A stretch of 64,000 bases of DNA from Reichenbachiella agarivorans (lineage in GTDB: Bacteria; Bacteroidota; Bacteroidia; Cytophagales; Cyclobacteriaceae), in the NCBI RefSeq assembly GCF_025502585.1, contig NZ_CP106679.1, positions 1,655,001 to 1,719,000 of the forward strand. Reading direction: 5' to 3'. The notes beneath the pieces were generated by a model. The model was not told where the DNA came from, searched no databases, and saw only the letters and a list, made by a program, of their open reading frames with translations. Each line of letters opens with the position of its first letter. Within the stretch, counting starts at the first letter, position 1. Shown here piece after piece: positions 19,528-28,974 of the stretch. Position numbers and translations under genes: made by a program.

Positions 19528-20400
19528 ATGCGAATAGCCTTACATGGTAGAATAAATAGGGAAGATTCCTTGTTCTACCTAGATCAAATTATAGAACAAA
19601 TACAGTCCAACAACTCTGAAATCGTATTCAGTCCCGAGTTGTTTCAATCAGCCAAAGCTCACTTCAAAACGAAGCAGTTTGAAGTGATCGATTCCAAATT
19701 TGATTCGTCGACCATAGACTATTATTTCAGCTTGGGAGGAGATGGAACCTTGCTAGAGACCGTGTCCAAAGTAGGAAGTCTGCAAACCCCTATTCTTGGT
19801 ATCAATCTAGGTAAGCTGGGGTTCTTGGCTACCATCAATAAAAAGGACATTGAACCTGCCCTCAACAGCTTTTTTGCAAAGGAGTTTTCTTTTGATGACA
19901 GGATGTTGATTCATTTGGATAGCAACAACTCTGTTTTTGAAGGTCAAAATTTTGCCCTCAACGAGGTAGCGGTACTCAAACGAGACACGTCTTCCATGAT
20001 CATCGTACATTGCTATATAGACGGTGAATTTGTCAATACCTATTGGGCAGATGGATTGATGGTTTCTACACCTACGGGCTCTACAGGTTATTCGTTGAGT
20101 GCAGGAGGACCGTTGGTACTACCTCAATCCGACAGTTTTATTATTACACCTGTAAGTCCTCACAATCTCAATGTTAGACCCCTGATCGTTTCTGGTTCTA
20201 GTATTATTTCATTTGAAATCGAAGGGAAAGGTAGGTCCTTCTTAACATCCTTAGACTCAAGGTCATACAAAGTAGATAATTCAGTGAGCCTATCGGTAAG
20301 GAAGGAGTCTTTTAGCGCTAGATTAATAAAATTGAACGGGTACAATTTCTTTGATACGCTCAGAACTAAACTCAATTGGGGCTTAGATATTAGGAATTAG
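19528..20400 (+). CDS. nadK: NAD kinase
   Basis: A 290-residue cytoplasmic kinase that phosphorylates NAD to NADP. The GGDGT loop is at residues 70-74. LGINLGKLGFLA, FALNEVAVLKR (NE motif) and VSTPTGSTGYSLSAGGPLV follow in the canonical order. Length is typical of bacterial enzymes. It heads the stretch leading to the DUF6089-uppS-bamA cluster, although a candidate promoter lies in the 78-nt gap after it. Confidence 0.97.
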   Translation: MRIALHGRINREDSLFYLDQIIEQIQSNNSEIVFSPELFQSAKAHFKTKQFEVIDSKFDSSTIDYYFSLGGDGTLLETVSKVGSLQTPILGINLGKLGFLATINKKDIEPALNSFFAKEFSFDDRMLIHLDSNNSVFEGQNFALNEVAVLKRDTSSMIIVHCYIDGEFVNTYWADGLMVSTPTGSTGYSLSAGGPLVLPQSDSFIITPVSPHNLNVRPLIVSGSSIISFEIEGKGRSFLTSLDSRSYKVDNSVSLSVRKESFSARLIKLNGYNFFDTLRTKLNWGLDIRN

Positions 20401-20445
20401 TATAAATATCAAATATATATGTGTTTAATTTGCAGCACATTTATA

Positions 20446-20453
20446 TAGATTTG
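20446..20453 (+). promoter_or_regulatory. Candidate -7 box for the envelope cluster
   Basis: TAGATTTG is an exact TAnnTTTG match, 25 nt before the ATG at 20479. TTTA (20423-20426) lies 19 nt upstream as a weak -33 element. It may drive the outer-membrane biogenesis genes independently of nadK. Confidence 0.45.
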
Positions 20454-20478
20454 TGTTAACGGGTCGTTTGAATTTGTA

Positions 20479-21624
20479 ATGAGAAACAGTATACTAATAA
20501 CTCTTTTGTTTGCCTTAATTGTCATATCTGTCACAGATGCAGATGCGCAAAGAAAAAACCGCTACAGTTACAAGAATAAAAATACTAGCAAGCAATTCTC
20601 CAAATACAAGGGGGGGAAAGTTGGTTATTCTGGCGTGGGCAATCCTAAATATACCACTATTGGGGTAAGTATGAACATGAACAATTACTTTGGAGACATT
20701 AGTAACTCCAGTAGTAAGTTCAGTACTGACTATAAATTCATCCCAGACGGATTTGGAATTACAGCTTCCAAAGTTTTATACCCTGGTATTTTCCTTAGAG
20801 GAGGGTTCAACTATGGACAAATTAAAGTCTCAGATTATTCGACAGGTAGTAGTACTGTCCCAGGGCCAGATGCGAGCAAGCAGGAAACAAGTGACTATGG
20901 TCGATGGGCAAGAAACTACCAATTCAAAAATTCAATCAAGGAACTTTCTTTAGGGTTTGAAGTAGATATGATTCCTAGCAATGGTGGAGCAAGAAGACGT
21001 TTTCCTATCAACCCTTATATGTTTGTAGGAGTTGCAGTATTTCATCATGCACCTAAAGCGCAAGCACCTGCGTTTGACCAGGCAGGAAACCCAACTGGAA
21101 AAAAAGAAGGTGAGTGGGTAGATTTGCACTCTATTGGTACTGAGGGTCAATACTCTGATTCATTGAATCTAAAACCATATAGCAAAGTTCAATTCTCATT
21201 GCCATTGGGGCTAGGTGTTAAAGTTAAACTTGCACGTAGTTTTGACTTAAATTTTGAAGTTGGATTCAGGTATTTGTTTACTGACTATTTGGATGATATA
21301 GGAGGTAATTATGCCAACTTGGATTATTTTGGGAATGATCATTTGGCACGAGCATTGTCAGAAAGAGGAGCGGAAAGCAAATCGTTGTTGGATGGGAAAG
21401 ATCGTGGTGACTTAAGTGGAATCACAAGTACTCATGCAGTCCAATTGGATAGATCAAATGCAGACCTCAATTGGAGTGGTGGCTCAACTTATACGCATGG
21501 GTACAACTACGTAGCTGGACAAGACAGAGCGAGTTCCAAATACAAGGATTTCTTAGTGACTACTCAGATCAGATTGGTTTACATTCTTGACAAAAAAGGA
21601 ATGGCTAAAGGTAAGTTCAGGTGA
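20479..21624 (+). CDS. DUF6089-like outer-membrane beta-barrel protein
   Basis: A 381-residue secreted protein with signal peptide (ending near DADAQ, residue 24), then a basic Tyr/Lys-rich stretch and alternating amphipathic strands typical of an outer-membrane barrel. The block VSMNMNNYFGDISNSSSKF resembles the DUF6089 N-terminal strand pattern. Function is unknown. Its place directly before a second, shorter homologue, uppS, bamA and ompH is a common arrangement in Cytophagales and suggests a role in envelope assembly. A Gly/Asp-rich loop insertion near residues 300-345 makes it longer than its neighbour. Confidence 0.75.
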   Translation: MRNSILITLLFALIVISVTDADAQRKNRYSYKNKNTSKQFSKYKGGKVGYSGVGNPKYTTIGVSMNMNNYFGDISNSSSKFSTDYKFIPDGFGITASKVLYPGIFLRGGFNYGQIKVSDYSTGSSTVPGPDASKQETSDYGRWARNYQFKNSIKELSLGFEVDMIPSNGGARRRFPINPYMFVGVAVFHHAPKAQAPAFDQAGNPTGKKEGEWVDLHSIGTEGQYSDSLNLKPYSKVQFSLPLGLGVKVKLARSFDLNFEVGFRYLFTDYLDDIGGNYANLDYFGNDHLARALSERGAESKSLLDGKDRGDLSGITSTHAVQLDRSNADLNWSGGSTYTHGYNYVAGQDRASSKYKDFLVTTQIRLVYILDKKGMAKGKFR

Positions 21625-21649
21625 TAGCTATTTATTAACTAGAGACTCT

Positions 21650-22348
21650 ATGAGACTAAAAATATTGCCGATTCTGTCGGCATTTCTTTTTTTTACCCAA
21701 GTGGGACTGGCGCAACGAACGGAAGTTGGAATTGGTATTGGGGCGATGAGTTATTCTGGTGATATGTTCAGAGGATACAATATCCTCCAACAAAACTTAG
21801 GCGTACAAGGCCACTACCGAATCAATTACGACAAGGATGTCAGTTTCAAATTTTCTCTGCTGTATGGGCAAGTATCAGGGAATGACGATAGGCCTTTTGA
21901 TGCTCTTGGTGAGCAAAGGAATGCTAGTTTTAGTCGAAATATATTGGAAGGTAGTGCAGTGATGGAATTTCATTTTCTAGATTACAAAAACCCAAAATCG
22001 GCAATCAAGTGGTCCCCTTACTTGTTTGGGGGAGTTGGTGTTATGAAAATTTTCAATGTCGGTGGAGAAGAAATCAAAGGAATCCAACCGGTAATCCCTT
22101 TTGGACTTGGATTCAAATATTTGGCAGGGCGGAAATTTAATGTCGGGGTTGAGTTTGGAGCGAGGAAGACCTTCACAGATTATTTTGACGAGGTATCGGA
22201 TAGCGAGCTCTACGATAAAGCATCGTTTCAATTTGGAAATCCTGAAGACAAGGACTGGTATTATTTCGTAGGTTTTTCGATTTCTTACGTGATCTTCAAA
22301 GTGCCTTGTACCTACCAGTACATACCTAACAGAACACTCTATAAATAG
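21650..22348 (+). CDS. DUF6089-like outer-membrane protein
   Basis: A 232-residue protein with signal peptide (ILPILSAFLFFTQVGLAQ). I chose ATG 21650 because the signal peptide begins there; the upstream ATG at 21587 lies inside the preceding gene. The mature N-terminus TEVGIGIGAMSYSGDMFRGYN and later FKFSLLYGQVSGND match the DUF6089 strand pattern. The FNVGVEFGARKTFTDYFDEVSD block parallels LNFEVGFRYLFTDYLDDI in the previous protein, so the two look like diverged tandem paralogues. Function is unknown; an outer-membrane location is inferred. Confidence 0.8.
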   Translation: MRLKILPILSAFLFFTQVGLAQRTEVGIGIGAMSYSGDMFRGYNILQQNLGVQGHYRINYDKDVSFKFSLLYGQVSGNDDRPFDALGEQRNASFSRNILEGSAVMEFHFLDYKNPKSAIKWSPYLFGGVGVMKIFNVGGEEIKGIQPVIPFGLGFKYLAGRKFNVGVEFGARKTFTDYFDEVSDSELYDKASFQFGNPEDKDWYYFVGFSISYVIFKVPCTYQYIPNRTLYK

Positions 22349-22430
22349 GAAAACTAATTATAGAGTTCATTTTCAGCAAAAAAAGAAACAACTTTGCGGG
22401 TTATTTATATCATAAGCCAGAGATATTGGC

Positions 22431-23168
22431 ATGAAAGAGAAGATTGATTCAACAAATATTCCCAAGCATATCGCCATCATCATGGACGGTAATGGACGGT
22501 GGGCAAAACAGCGAGGAGCTGCACGTCTATTTGGACATAGGAATGCCATTCAGGCTGTTAGGGACTCGGCAGAAGCTTGTGCAGAAATAGGAGTTGATAG
22601 ATTGACCCTTTATGCGTTCTCGACAGAAAACTGGAGTAGACCAAAAGCCGAAGTAGATGGATTGATGAATTTGCTGGTTTCGACCATCAAGAAGGAAATT
22701 CCTACATTGATGAAAAATAACATTCGGTTGCAACCTCTTGGAGATATTTTGCATTTACCGAAAGAGGCGCAAAAGAATTTGCAATATGGTATTGACCAGA
22801 CTGCAAGCAATGATGGCATGATTCTCTCACTAGCTTTAAACTACAGTGGCCGTTGGGAAATCGGAGAAAGCGTCAAATGCCTAGTGGAAGATTTGAAGAA
22901 TAAGAAAATTGAATTTGATGAGATCAATAATCAATTCATCAACCAATACATTAGCGAACATACAATACCAGATGTAGAATTAATGATAAGAACGAGTGGA
23001 GAACATAGAATCAGCAATTTTTTACTTTGGCAAGTGGCCTATGCTGAACTGTTTTTCACCGAAACACTTTGGCCTGACTTCAGAAAAAATGATCTCTTTG
23101 AGGCTGTAATTGATTTTCAAAAAAGGGAGAGGAGATATGGTAAAATCAGTGAACAACTTACCCAATAA
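22431..23168 (+). CDS. uppS: Isoprenyl transferase (undecaprenyl diphosphate synthase)
   Basis: A 245-residue cis-prenyltransferase making the C55 lipid carrier for peptidoglycan and O-antigen. The N-terminal IAIIMDGNGRWAKQRG contains catalytic Asp19. GHRNAIQAVR and LYAFSTENWSRP follow, and the C-terminal region has DVELMIRTSGEHRISNFLLWQVAYAEL, with RTSGE binding diphosphate. GEHRISNF replaces the usual GExRxSNF/L with no loss. Length is normal. It is followed 29 nt later by bamA. Confidence 0.97.
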   Translation: MKEKIDSTNIPKHIAIIMDGNGRWAKQRGAARLFGHRNAIQAVRDSAEACAEIGVDRLTLYAFSTENWSRPKAEVDGLMNLLVSTIKKEIPTLMKNNIRLQPLGDILHLPKEAQKNLQYGIDQTASNDGMILSLALNYSGRWEIGESVKCLVEDLKNKKIEFDEINNQFINQYISEHTIPDVELMIRTSGEHRISNFLLWQVAYAELFFTETLWPDFRKNDLFEAVIDFQKRERRYGKISEQLTQ

Positions 23169-23197
23169 TTAACGGCAGAGAAGTCGGCATACTAACA

Positions 23198-25880
23198 ATG
23201 AAATTAAAGTTATTACTTTTAGTTCTTATCGCATCTACAAGTGCTTTTGGTCAAATAAGGTACGGAAGCCAAGGTAGGATTAATCCTAGCAATACTGTAC
23301 GCATTAACTATTCTAATCCGCAAGAATATACCATTGCGGAGATCAAAATTGAAGGCGCAGAGTATCTCGATCAAGTGGCGTTGACCTCAATATCAGGATT
23401 GAAAGTAGGGGACAAAATCAAAATACCAGGAGATGACATCACCATGGCCATCAAAAAACTATGGAAGCAAGGTCTGATTGGTAATGTGGAAATCTATGCG
23501 ACCAAAATAGAAGGAAGCAATGTTTACCTCACCATTGAACTTACAGAAAGACCTAGGTTGAGTAGGTTCAACTTCCACGGCGTAAATAAAAGCCAAGAAT
23601 CTGATTTGAAAGAAAAAATCGATTTGGTCAGAGGTCGTGTTATGACAGACGCCATCATCAAGAATACTGAAATGACTGTCAAAAAATACTTCTATGAGAA
23701 AGGCTATCTCAATACAGAAGTAGATATCAGATATAAAAAGGACTCTATCATCAACAATAGCGTCTTGTTGGACATTCATATCGCGAAAAATAGGAAGGTA
23801 AAGATCAGAGATGTCAACTTCGTCGGCAATGGGGAGTACACTGAGATGAAGCTGAAAAGTAAAATGAAAAATACTGGCGAACGTCCAAGATTCAAAATAG
23901 CAGGTGCATTGGTGGCCACAGGGATCAATGCATTGAAGCCTAAAGATAAGCGAGTCAAAATTAAAGATGAGGATGACACTCTATGGTACAGTATTTCAAA
24001 ACCTGCCATGAATTTGATTTATGAAAACGTAAAACTCAATGTCTTTAAGTCATCCAAATTTGTCAAAGAAAAATACGAAGAAGATAAAGAGGCACTCATT
24101 GCGTTTTATAACTCGAAGGGATTCAGAGATGCATACATAGCAGAGGATACCATTGTTAGCATTGACGAAAATTCTGTAGATATCAATATCAGAGTGGAGC
24201 CAGGTCAGAGATATTATTTCAGAGAAATTACTTGGACGGGTAACTTCATTCATGATGATCGAACACTCAATCAAATATTGGGTGTAGAGAGAGGAGATAT
24301 TTACAACATGGAGTCTTTGGACAAGAAGTTGAATTATAACCCCAACGGCCCAGATGTGAGTTCGTTGTACATGGACAATGGGTATCTGTTTTTTAGTGTC
24401 AACCCCGTCGAAATTAAAATAGAAGGAGATTCCATTGATGTAGAGATGAGAATCTATGAAGGAGCACAAGCTACCATCAGAAAGGTATATGTGACGGGCA
24501 ATGATAGAACCAATGATCACGTAATCATGCGTGAGTTGAGAACTTTGCCTGGACAGAAATTTAGTAGGTCTGAGTTGATCAGAACACAGAGAGAATTGTC
24601 TCAACTGGGTTACTTCAACCCAGAGACAGTGAGTCCTAACCCTATACCTAACCCAGCGGATGAAACTGTAGACATAGAATGGTCACTTGAAGAACGCCCA
24701 AGTGATCAAATAGAACTCTCAGGTGGATGGGGAGGCTCATTTGGATTCGTTGGTACATTGGGTCTGACATTCAACAATTTTTCACTTAGAAATCTGACTC
24801 ATTTTGATAAATGGAGACCTCTACCTGTAGGGGATGGACAAAAATTGTCTCTGAGGTTGCAGGCCAATGGACGTCAATTTCAGAGTTATTCTGTCAGCTT
24901 TTCCGAACCATGGCTTGGAGGTAAAAAGCCTATGTCATTTGGTGTGAGTTACAATTACTCTGTGCAAAGGAGTCTTGATTACAACAGAAAGGACATCATA
25001 GGATCGATGCAGGTGACAGGGATTACCGTCAGCTTGGGACAGCGTCTCAAGTGGCCTGATGATTATTTTACTTTGAGCAACGCAGTGTCGTACACGACCT
25101 ACAATCTTTACAGGTTCGGTGGTAGCTTAGGATTTGACAACAGTACAGGTGTGGCTAATAACTTTACCTTCAAGACTACTTTGGCTCGAAATAGTGTTGA
25201 CAACCCCATGTTCCCGCGAAGTGGATCATCGATTAGTTTGAGTTTAGCATTGACACCACCTTACTCTTTGTTCAATGACTTGGATTATGAAAACAGCCTC
25301 CAACAATGAGCGATACAAATGGGTAGAGTACCACAAATGGATGTTTGATGCTGCCTACTATATGCAGATTGTTGGCAATTTAGTTTTACAGGCACGGGCT
25401 CATATGGGTTATTTGGGTGCTTATCAAAGCACCACAGGTGTAGGTCCATTTGAGCGATTCCAGCTTGGTGGAGATGGTCTTACGGGATCTAATTTCCTAT
25501 TGGGTAATGATGTCATTGGATTGAGAGGATATGATAACAATTCGATTACTCCTACGGAGGTTGTCAATGGTAATCAAATCAATGGAGGTACCATATTTAA
25601 TAAATTTGTATTCGAACTGAGGTATCCAGTTTCGTTGAATCCATCCGCAACGATCTATGTTTTGACTTTTGCAGAGGCAGGCAACAACTGGCTCAATTTC
25701 AGTGAGTATGACCCAAATAACCTCTATTCATCAGCGGGCGCAGGTGTGAGAATATTCATGCCAGCATTTGGTCTACTAGGTATTGATTGGGGTTATGGCT
25801 TTAGTCCTGATCCTAGTAATCCAAACGGAGGTGCCAGTGGAGGACAAATTCACTTCTCAATTGGTCAAACATTGAGATAA
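23198..25880 (+). CDS. bamA: Outer-membrane assembly factor BamA, interrupted by an apparent frameshift
   Basis: Read as one gene with a one-base correction this encodes about 893 residues: signal peptide (STSAFGQ), five POTRA domains, and the C-terminal 16-strand barrel. YTIAEIKIEGAEYLDQVAL opens POTRA1. The reading frame from 23198 runs into TGA at 25307, while the barrel continues in the +1 frame from about 25290 through a typical BamA end (INGGTIFNKFVFELRYPVS, GLLGIDWGYGF). Dropping one A from AAAA at 25290-25293 gives DYE-TASNNERYKW. BamA inserts outer-membrane proteins and is essential, so a sequencing or assembly error is more likely than a true pseudogene. Confidence 0.9.
25289..25309 (+). 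other. Frameshift site in bamA
   Basis: Before the AAAA run at 25290-25293 the protein is in the frame of 23198; after it the conserved sequence is in the frame of 25275. The first frame gives only ENSLQQ and a stop. A single-base homopolymer length difference explains it. Confidence 0.85.
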
Positions 25881-25946
25881 TAAATGCAAGAAAGAATAGT
25901 CATTAACTAACAATGGATTAATTTTAGCATCTATTATCCGCGTGAA

Positions 25947-26498
25947 ATGAAGAATATTTATAAATTCGGTTCGATTCTTGCGTTTACTCTGATTTTAATT
26001 GTAAATGTATCACAGGCCCAAAAATTTGGCTATGTGGATACAGACTACATATTGAGTCAAGTGCCAGAATACGCGGAAGCAAATGGAGAAATAGATAAAC
26101 TATCCAAAGCATGGGAAGCCGAAATACAGGAAATGTACAAGGAAATCCAGATTCTGGAAGTTGCCCTTAAAGCTGAGGAAGTGCTATTGACCAAAGAAAT
26201 GAAAGACGATCGATACAAAGAGATCAATCGTAAATGGGATGAAGTGAAGGCCTATCAAAATAAAATTTTTGGTTTTGAAGGGCTGTTCTTTTTGAAGAAG
26301 AAGGAATTAATCAAACCAGTCCAAGACAAAGTGTTTGAGGCAATAGAGAAAGTAGCAAAAAAACAGAGATTGCAAATTGTCTTTGACAAATCAGGTGATC
26401 TCGTAATGATATATACCGACCCAGTTCATGATTATACTGATTATGTACTCGAAGAGCTAGGTCTGGGTGATAAGAACGATGTAATAAGTAATAATTAA
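25947..26498 (+). CDS. OmpH/Skp family periplasmic chaperone (first copy)
   Basis: A 183-residue secreted protein with signal peptide ending near VSQAQ. The mature start KFGYVDTDYILSQVPEYAE is the OmpH signature. The central region is a long charged coiled coil (KLSKAWEAEIQEMYKEIQ...), with an unusual aromatic step GFEGLFFLKKKEL, and the C-terminus returns to a strand region (QRLQIVFDKSGDLVMIYTD). Skp-like trimers hold unfolded outer-membrane proteins on the way to BamA, which is encoded just upstream. A second copy follows 13 nt later. Confidence 0.92.
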   Translation: MKNIYKFGSILAFTLILIVNVSQAQKFGYVDTDYILSQVPEYAEANGEIDKLSKAWEAEIQEMYKEIQILEVALKAEEVLLTKEMKDDRYKEINRKWDEVKAYQNKIFGFEGLFFLKKKELIKPVQDKVFEAIEKVAKKQRLQIVFDKSGDLVMIYTDPVHDYTDYVLEELGLGDKNDVISNN

Positions 26499-26511
26499 TT
26501 AGGACAGAAAT

Positions 26512-27048
26512 ATGAAAATCAAATCATTAATCGCAGTATTGGCATTCGTGGCTGTATCTGTTAGCTCGCAAGCTCAAGGAGTATCATTCAAATTTGGATA
26601 TACCAACGTAGAATATATCTTGAGCCAGATGCCAAAGGCGAAACAAGTAGATTCAGAGTACAAAACATATGAATCTCAGTTGCAAAACCAATTGCAATCA
26701 AAAGGACAAGAGTTCCAAACCAAATTGCAAGAATATCAGCAAGGTGCAGCAACCATGACTGATATCATGAGAGCTGACAAAGAATCAGAATTGCAAAATC
26801 TACAAACAAGACTAGAGACTTTCCAAAAAGATGCTCAAGTTTCATTGCAGAAAAAGCAAACTACGCTTTATGCTCCATTGTTTGAAGAAATCGGTAATGC
26901 AATCAAAGCAGTAAGAACAGAAAATGGCTATGACGCTATTTTCAGTACAGGCGTACCAGGAGTAGATATTCTTTTGGATGCAGATGAAAAATATGATGTA
27001 TCAAACTTGATCTTCAAGAAATTGGGTATCACACCTCCTGCAAAGTAA
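26512..27048 (+). CDS. OmpH/Skp family periplasmic chaperone (second copy)
   Basis: A 178-residue paralogue of the preceding protein. It has a signal peptide (VSVSSQAQ) and the OmpH start FKFGYTNVEYILSQMPKAKQ. Its coiled coil is Gln/Lys-rich (residues 50-120), and its end, YDAIFSTGVPGVDILLDADEKYDVS, is typical. The two copies differ clearly in the coiled coil, so they are not a recent duplication. They likely act with BamA. A strong terminator follows. Confidence 0.93.
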   Translation: MKIKSLIAVLAFVAVSVSSQAQGVSFKFGYTNVEYILSQMPKAKQVDSEYKTYESQLQNQLQSKGQEFQTKLQEYQQGAATMTDIMRADKESELQNLQTRLETFQKDAQVSLQKKQTTLYAPLFEEIGNAIKAVRTENGYDAIFSTGVPGVDILLDADEKYDVSNLIFKKLGITPPAK

Positions 27049-27074
27049 GCAGAGATAAATTTCGATATAAAGAA

Positions 27075-27109
27075 AGTCCTTGTTCATCAGATGAGCAAGG
27101 ACTTTTTTT
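27075..27109 (+). terminator. Intrinsic terminator after the bamA-ompH cluster
   Basis: A 13-14 bp stem (AGTCCTTGTTCATC / ATGAGCAAGGACT, one G-U pair) with a 2-nt gap is followed by a run of seven T. It lies between convergent ompH and asnS. Confidence 0.88.
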
Positions 27110-27137
27110 ATTACCTCTCTTAGCACGTGAAGTTGGT

Positions 27138-28589
27138 TTAAAACTCTGCATTGCCAGGAGTCCTTGGGAAAGGAATAACATCTCTTATATTGGTCATCCC
27201 TGTCACGAAGAGGATCATACGCTCAAATCCTAATCCGAATCCACTGTGTGGTGCTGAACCGAACTTTCGGGTATCGAGATACCACCATAGTTCTTCTGAG
27301 GGGATTCCCATCTCTGCCATTCTTTGTTCCAGCTTGTCTAAGCGCTCTTCACGCTGCGATCCGCCCACAATCTCACCGATACCTGGGAAGAGAATGTCCA
27401 TAGCAGCAACGGTCTTGCCATCGTCGTTTTGTCGCATGTAGAATGCTTTGATATCCTTAGGGTAATTGGTCAAGATGACGGGCTTTTTGAAGTGCTTCTC
27501 TACCAAGAATCTTTCGTGCTCTGATTGCAAATCTGCCCCCCATGATTCGATCAAATACTGGAACTTCTTCTTCTTGTTAGGATTTGAATTTCTCAAAATA
27601 TCAATTGCCTCGGTGTAGGTCACACGCTCGAAATCATTTTCTACAACGAATTTCAATCTGTCGAGCAGGTACATTTCTGGTCGCTCAGTTTCCTTCTTGT
27701 TTTTGTTTTCTTCTACCTCCCGTTCGTGCAAGAACTTCAAATCATCGGCACAGTGATCCAGTGCATATTGCACCAAGTACTGCAACATTTCCTCTGCCAG
27801 ATCAGCATTGTCATCGATATCTGCGAAAGCCATCTCTGGCTCGATCATCCAAAATTCAGCCAAGTGTCTGGTAGTATTTGAGTTTTCAGCTCGGAATGTA
27901 GGGCCGAAAGTGTAAATCTGTCCCAATGCCATAGCTGCCAACTCTCCTTCCAACTGACCAGATACGGTCAGGTTGGTTTCCTTTTCAAAGAAATCTTGGC
28001 TGTAGTCTACCTTGCCATCTTCAGTTCTGGGGACCTGGTTGAGATCTAAAGTCGTAACTTTGAAAGTCTCACCAGCACCTTCTGCATCAGACGCAGTGAT
28101 GATTGGGGTATGGATGTTGAAGAATCCCTTGTCATTGAAAAAATTGTGCACCGCGAAAATCATCGCGTGACGAATCCTGAACACCGCACTAAAAGTACTG
28201 GTGCGAGGACGCAAGTAAGCAATCTCACGGAGGAACTCCATCGAATGCTTTTTAGGCTGCAGAGGATATTTTTCTGGATCTGCCTCACCGAGTACTTCCA
28301 GTGATTTGACCATGAGTTCTACCTTTTGGCCAGAGCCCTGTGAGGCGACCAATTCGCCCTTTGCGGCGATACACGCACCTGTTGTGGTGCTTTTCAAAAG
28401 TACCTCAGAGATCAGATTAGGATCCACGACCAGCTGTATGTTGTTGATCGTAGAGCCATCATTCAAGGCAATGAATGCTACATTCTTGTTTTGCCTTTTG
28501 GTTCTAACCCATCCCTTTACAAGCGTACTGGTCCCAACCTCTCCCGATTGTAATATGTCCAGTATTTTGGTGCGTTTTTCGGTGCTCAC
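27138..28589 (-). CDS. asnS: Asparaginyl-tRNA synthetase
   Basis: A 483-residue class IIb aminoacyl-tRNA synthetase. The N-terminal OB-fold reads [23 protein letters not shown]. The catalytic core carries [47 protein letters not shown] (class II motif 2 region) and [15 protein letters not shown] (motif 3). The asparagine-specific form is indicated by overall length and the [21 protein letters not shown] region; AspRS would be longer. The start is GTG at 28589, with the palindrome of 28608-28627 only 18 nt upstream. Confidence 0.96.
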   Translation of the reverse strand: MSTEKRTKILDILQSGEVGTSTLVKGWVRTKRQNKNVAFIALNDGSTINNIQLVVDPNLISEVLLKSTTTGACIAAKGELVASQGSGQKVELMVKSLEVLGEADPEKYPLQPKKHSMEFLREIAYLRPRTSTFSAVFRIRHAMIFAVHNFFNDKGFFNIHTPIITASDAEGAGETFKVTTLDLNQVPRTEDGKVDYSQDFFEKETNLTVSGQLEGELAAMALGQIYTFGPTFRAENSNTTRHLAEFWMIEPEMAFADIDDNADLAEEMLQYLVQYALDHCADDLKFLHEREVEENKNKKETERPEMYLLDRLKFVVENDFERVTYTEAIDILRNSNPNKKKKFQYLIESWGADLQSEHERFLVEKHFKKPVILTNYPKDIKAFYMRQNDDGKTVAAMDILFPGIGEIVGGSQREERLDKLEQRMAEMGIPSEELWWYLDTRKFGSAPHSGFGLGFERMILFVTGMTNIRDVIPFPRTPGNAEF

Positions 28590-28974
28590 TTTGTTTGTTT
28601 TTTAAACCTGATTTTTTCAATTCAGGAGTTGAAAGTTATAATCTACTGCTGTCTCTGCTAGTTTTGATGGCAGAAGTCAGTAGGCCATAATTTTTATGAC
28701 CTAGCCAAATATTCCTCCCAAAAGAAGAAGGAACGCAAAAAAAGGGCTTTTTAAACTGCTTTCCAATTCGTAGTGAATAGTATATGAGAAATAGTCAATT
28801 GAGGGCATATAAAGCATGTGCTAAGCTGATTGCTGTTCATCCCTCGAATGCTATTTGATAGAAATTGACAGGCTTCTTTCCTTCTAAGTAGAGGATTCAC
28901 TCTATTTGCTACAAATTACAAAAGCGGGTTGACAGTCAGTCCACTTTTGGTCATAACGAATTAACTAAACAGTA
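28590..28974. other. Intergenic region between asnS and the PfkB kinase gene
   Basis: This 385-bp divergent gap holds the asnS-proximal palindrome (28608-28627, minus-strand CCTGAATT-GAAA-AAATCAGG). It also has a stem TAGGcCATAA/TTATGaCCTA at 28681-28703 and a longer-range TTGAGGG/CCCTC pairing around 28799-28847. No tRNA-like fold or credible small ORF was seen. A structured RNA is possible but not supported. Confidence 0.5.
28608..28627 (-). promoter_or_regulatory. Palindrome upstream of asnS
   Basis: The minus strand reads CCTGAATT-GAAA-AAATCAGG, arms matching at seven of eight positions. It is flanked by AACT before and TTTA after, the same flanks as the icmF and obg copies. It lies 18 nt before the GTG start of asnS. 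Confidence 0.5.

Noticed and set aside
25275-25880. Separate small gene for the BamA C-terminal barrel
   Set aside because: It starts inside the preceding ORF, has no signal peptide, and its first residues continue the BamA barrel; a frameshift explains it better.
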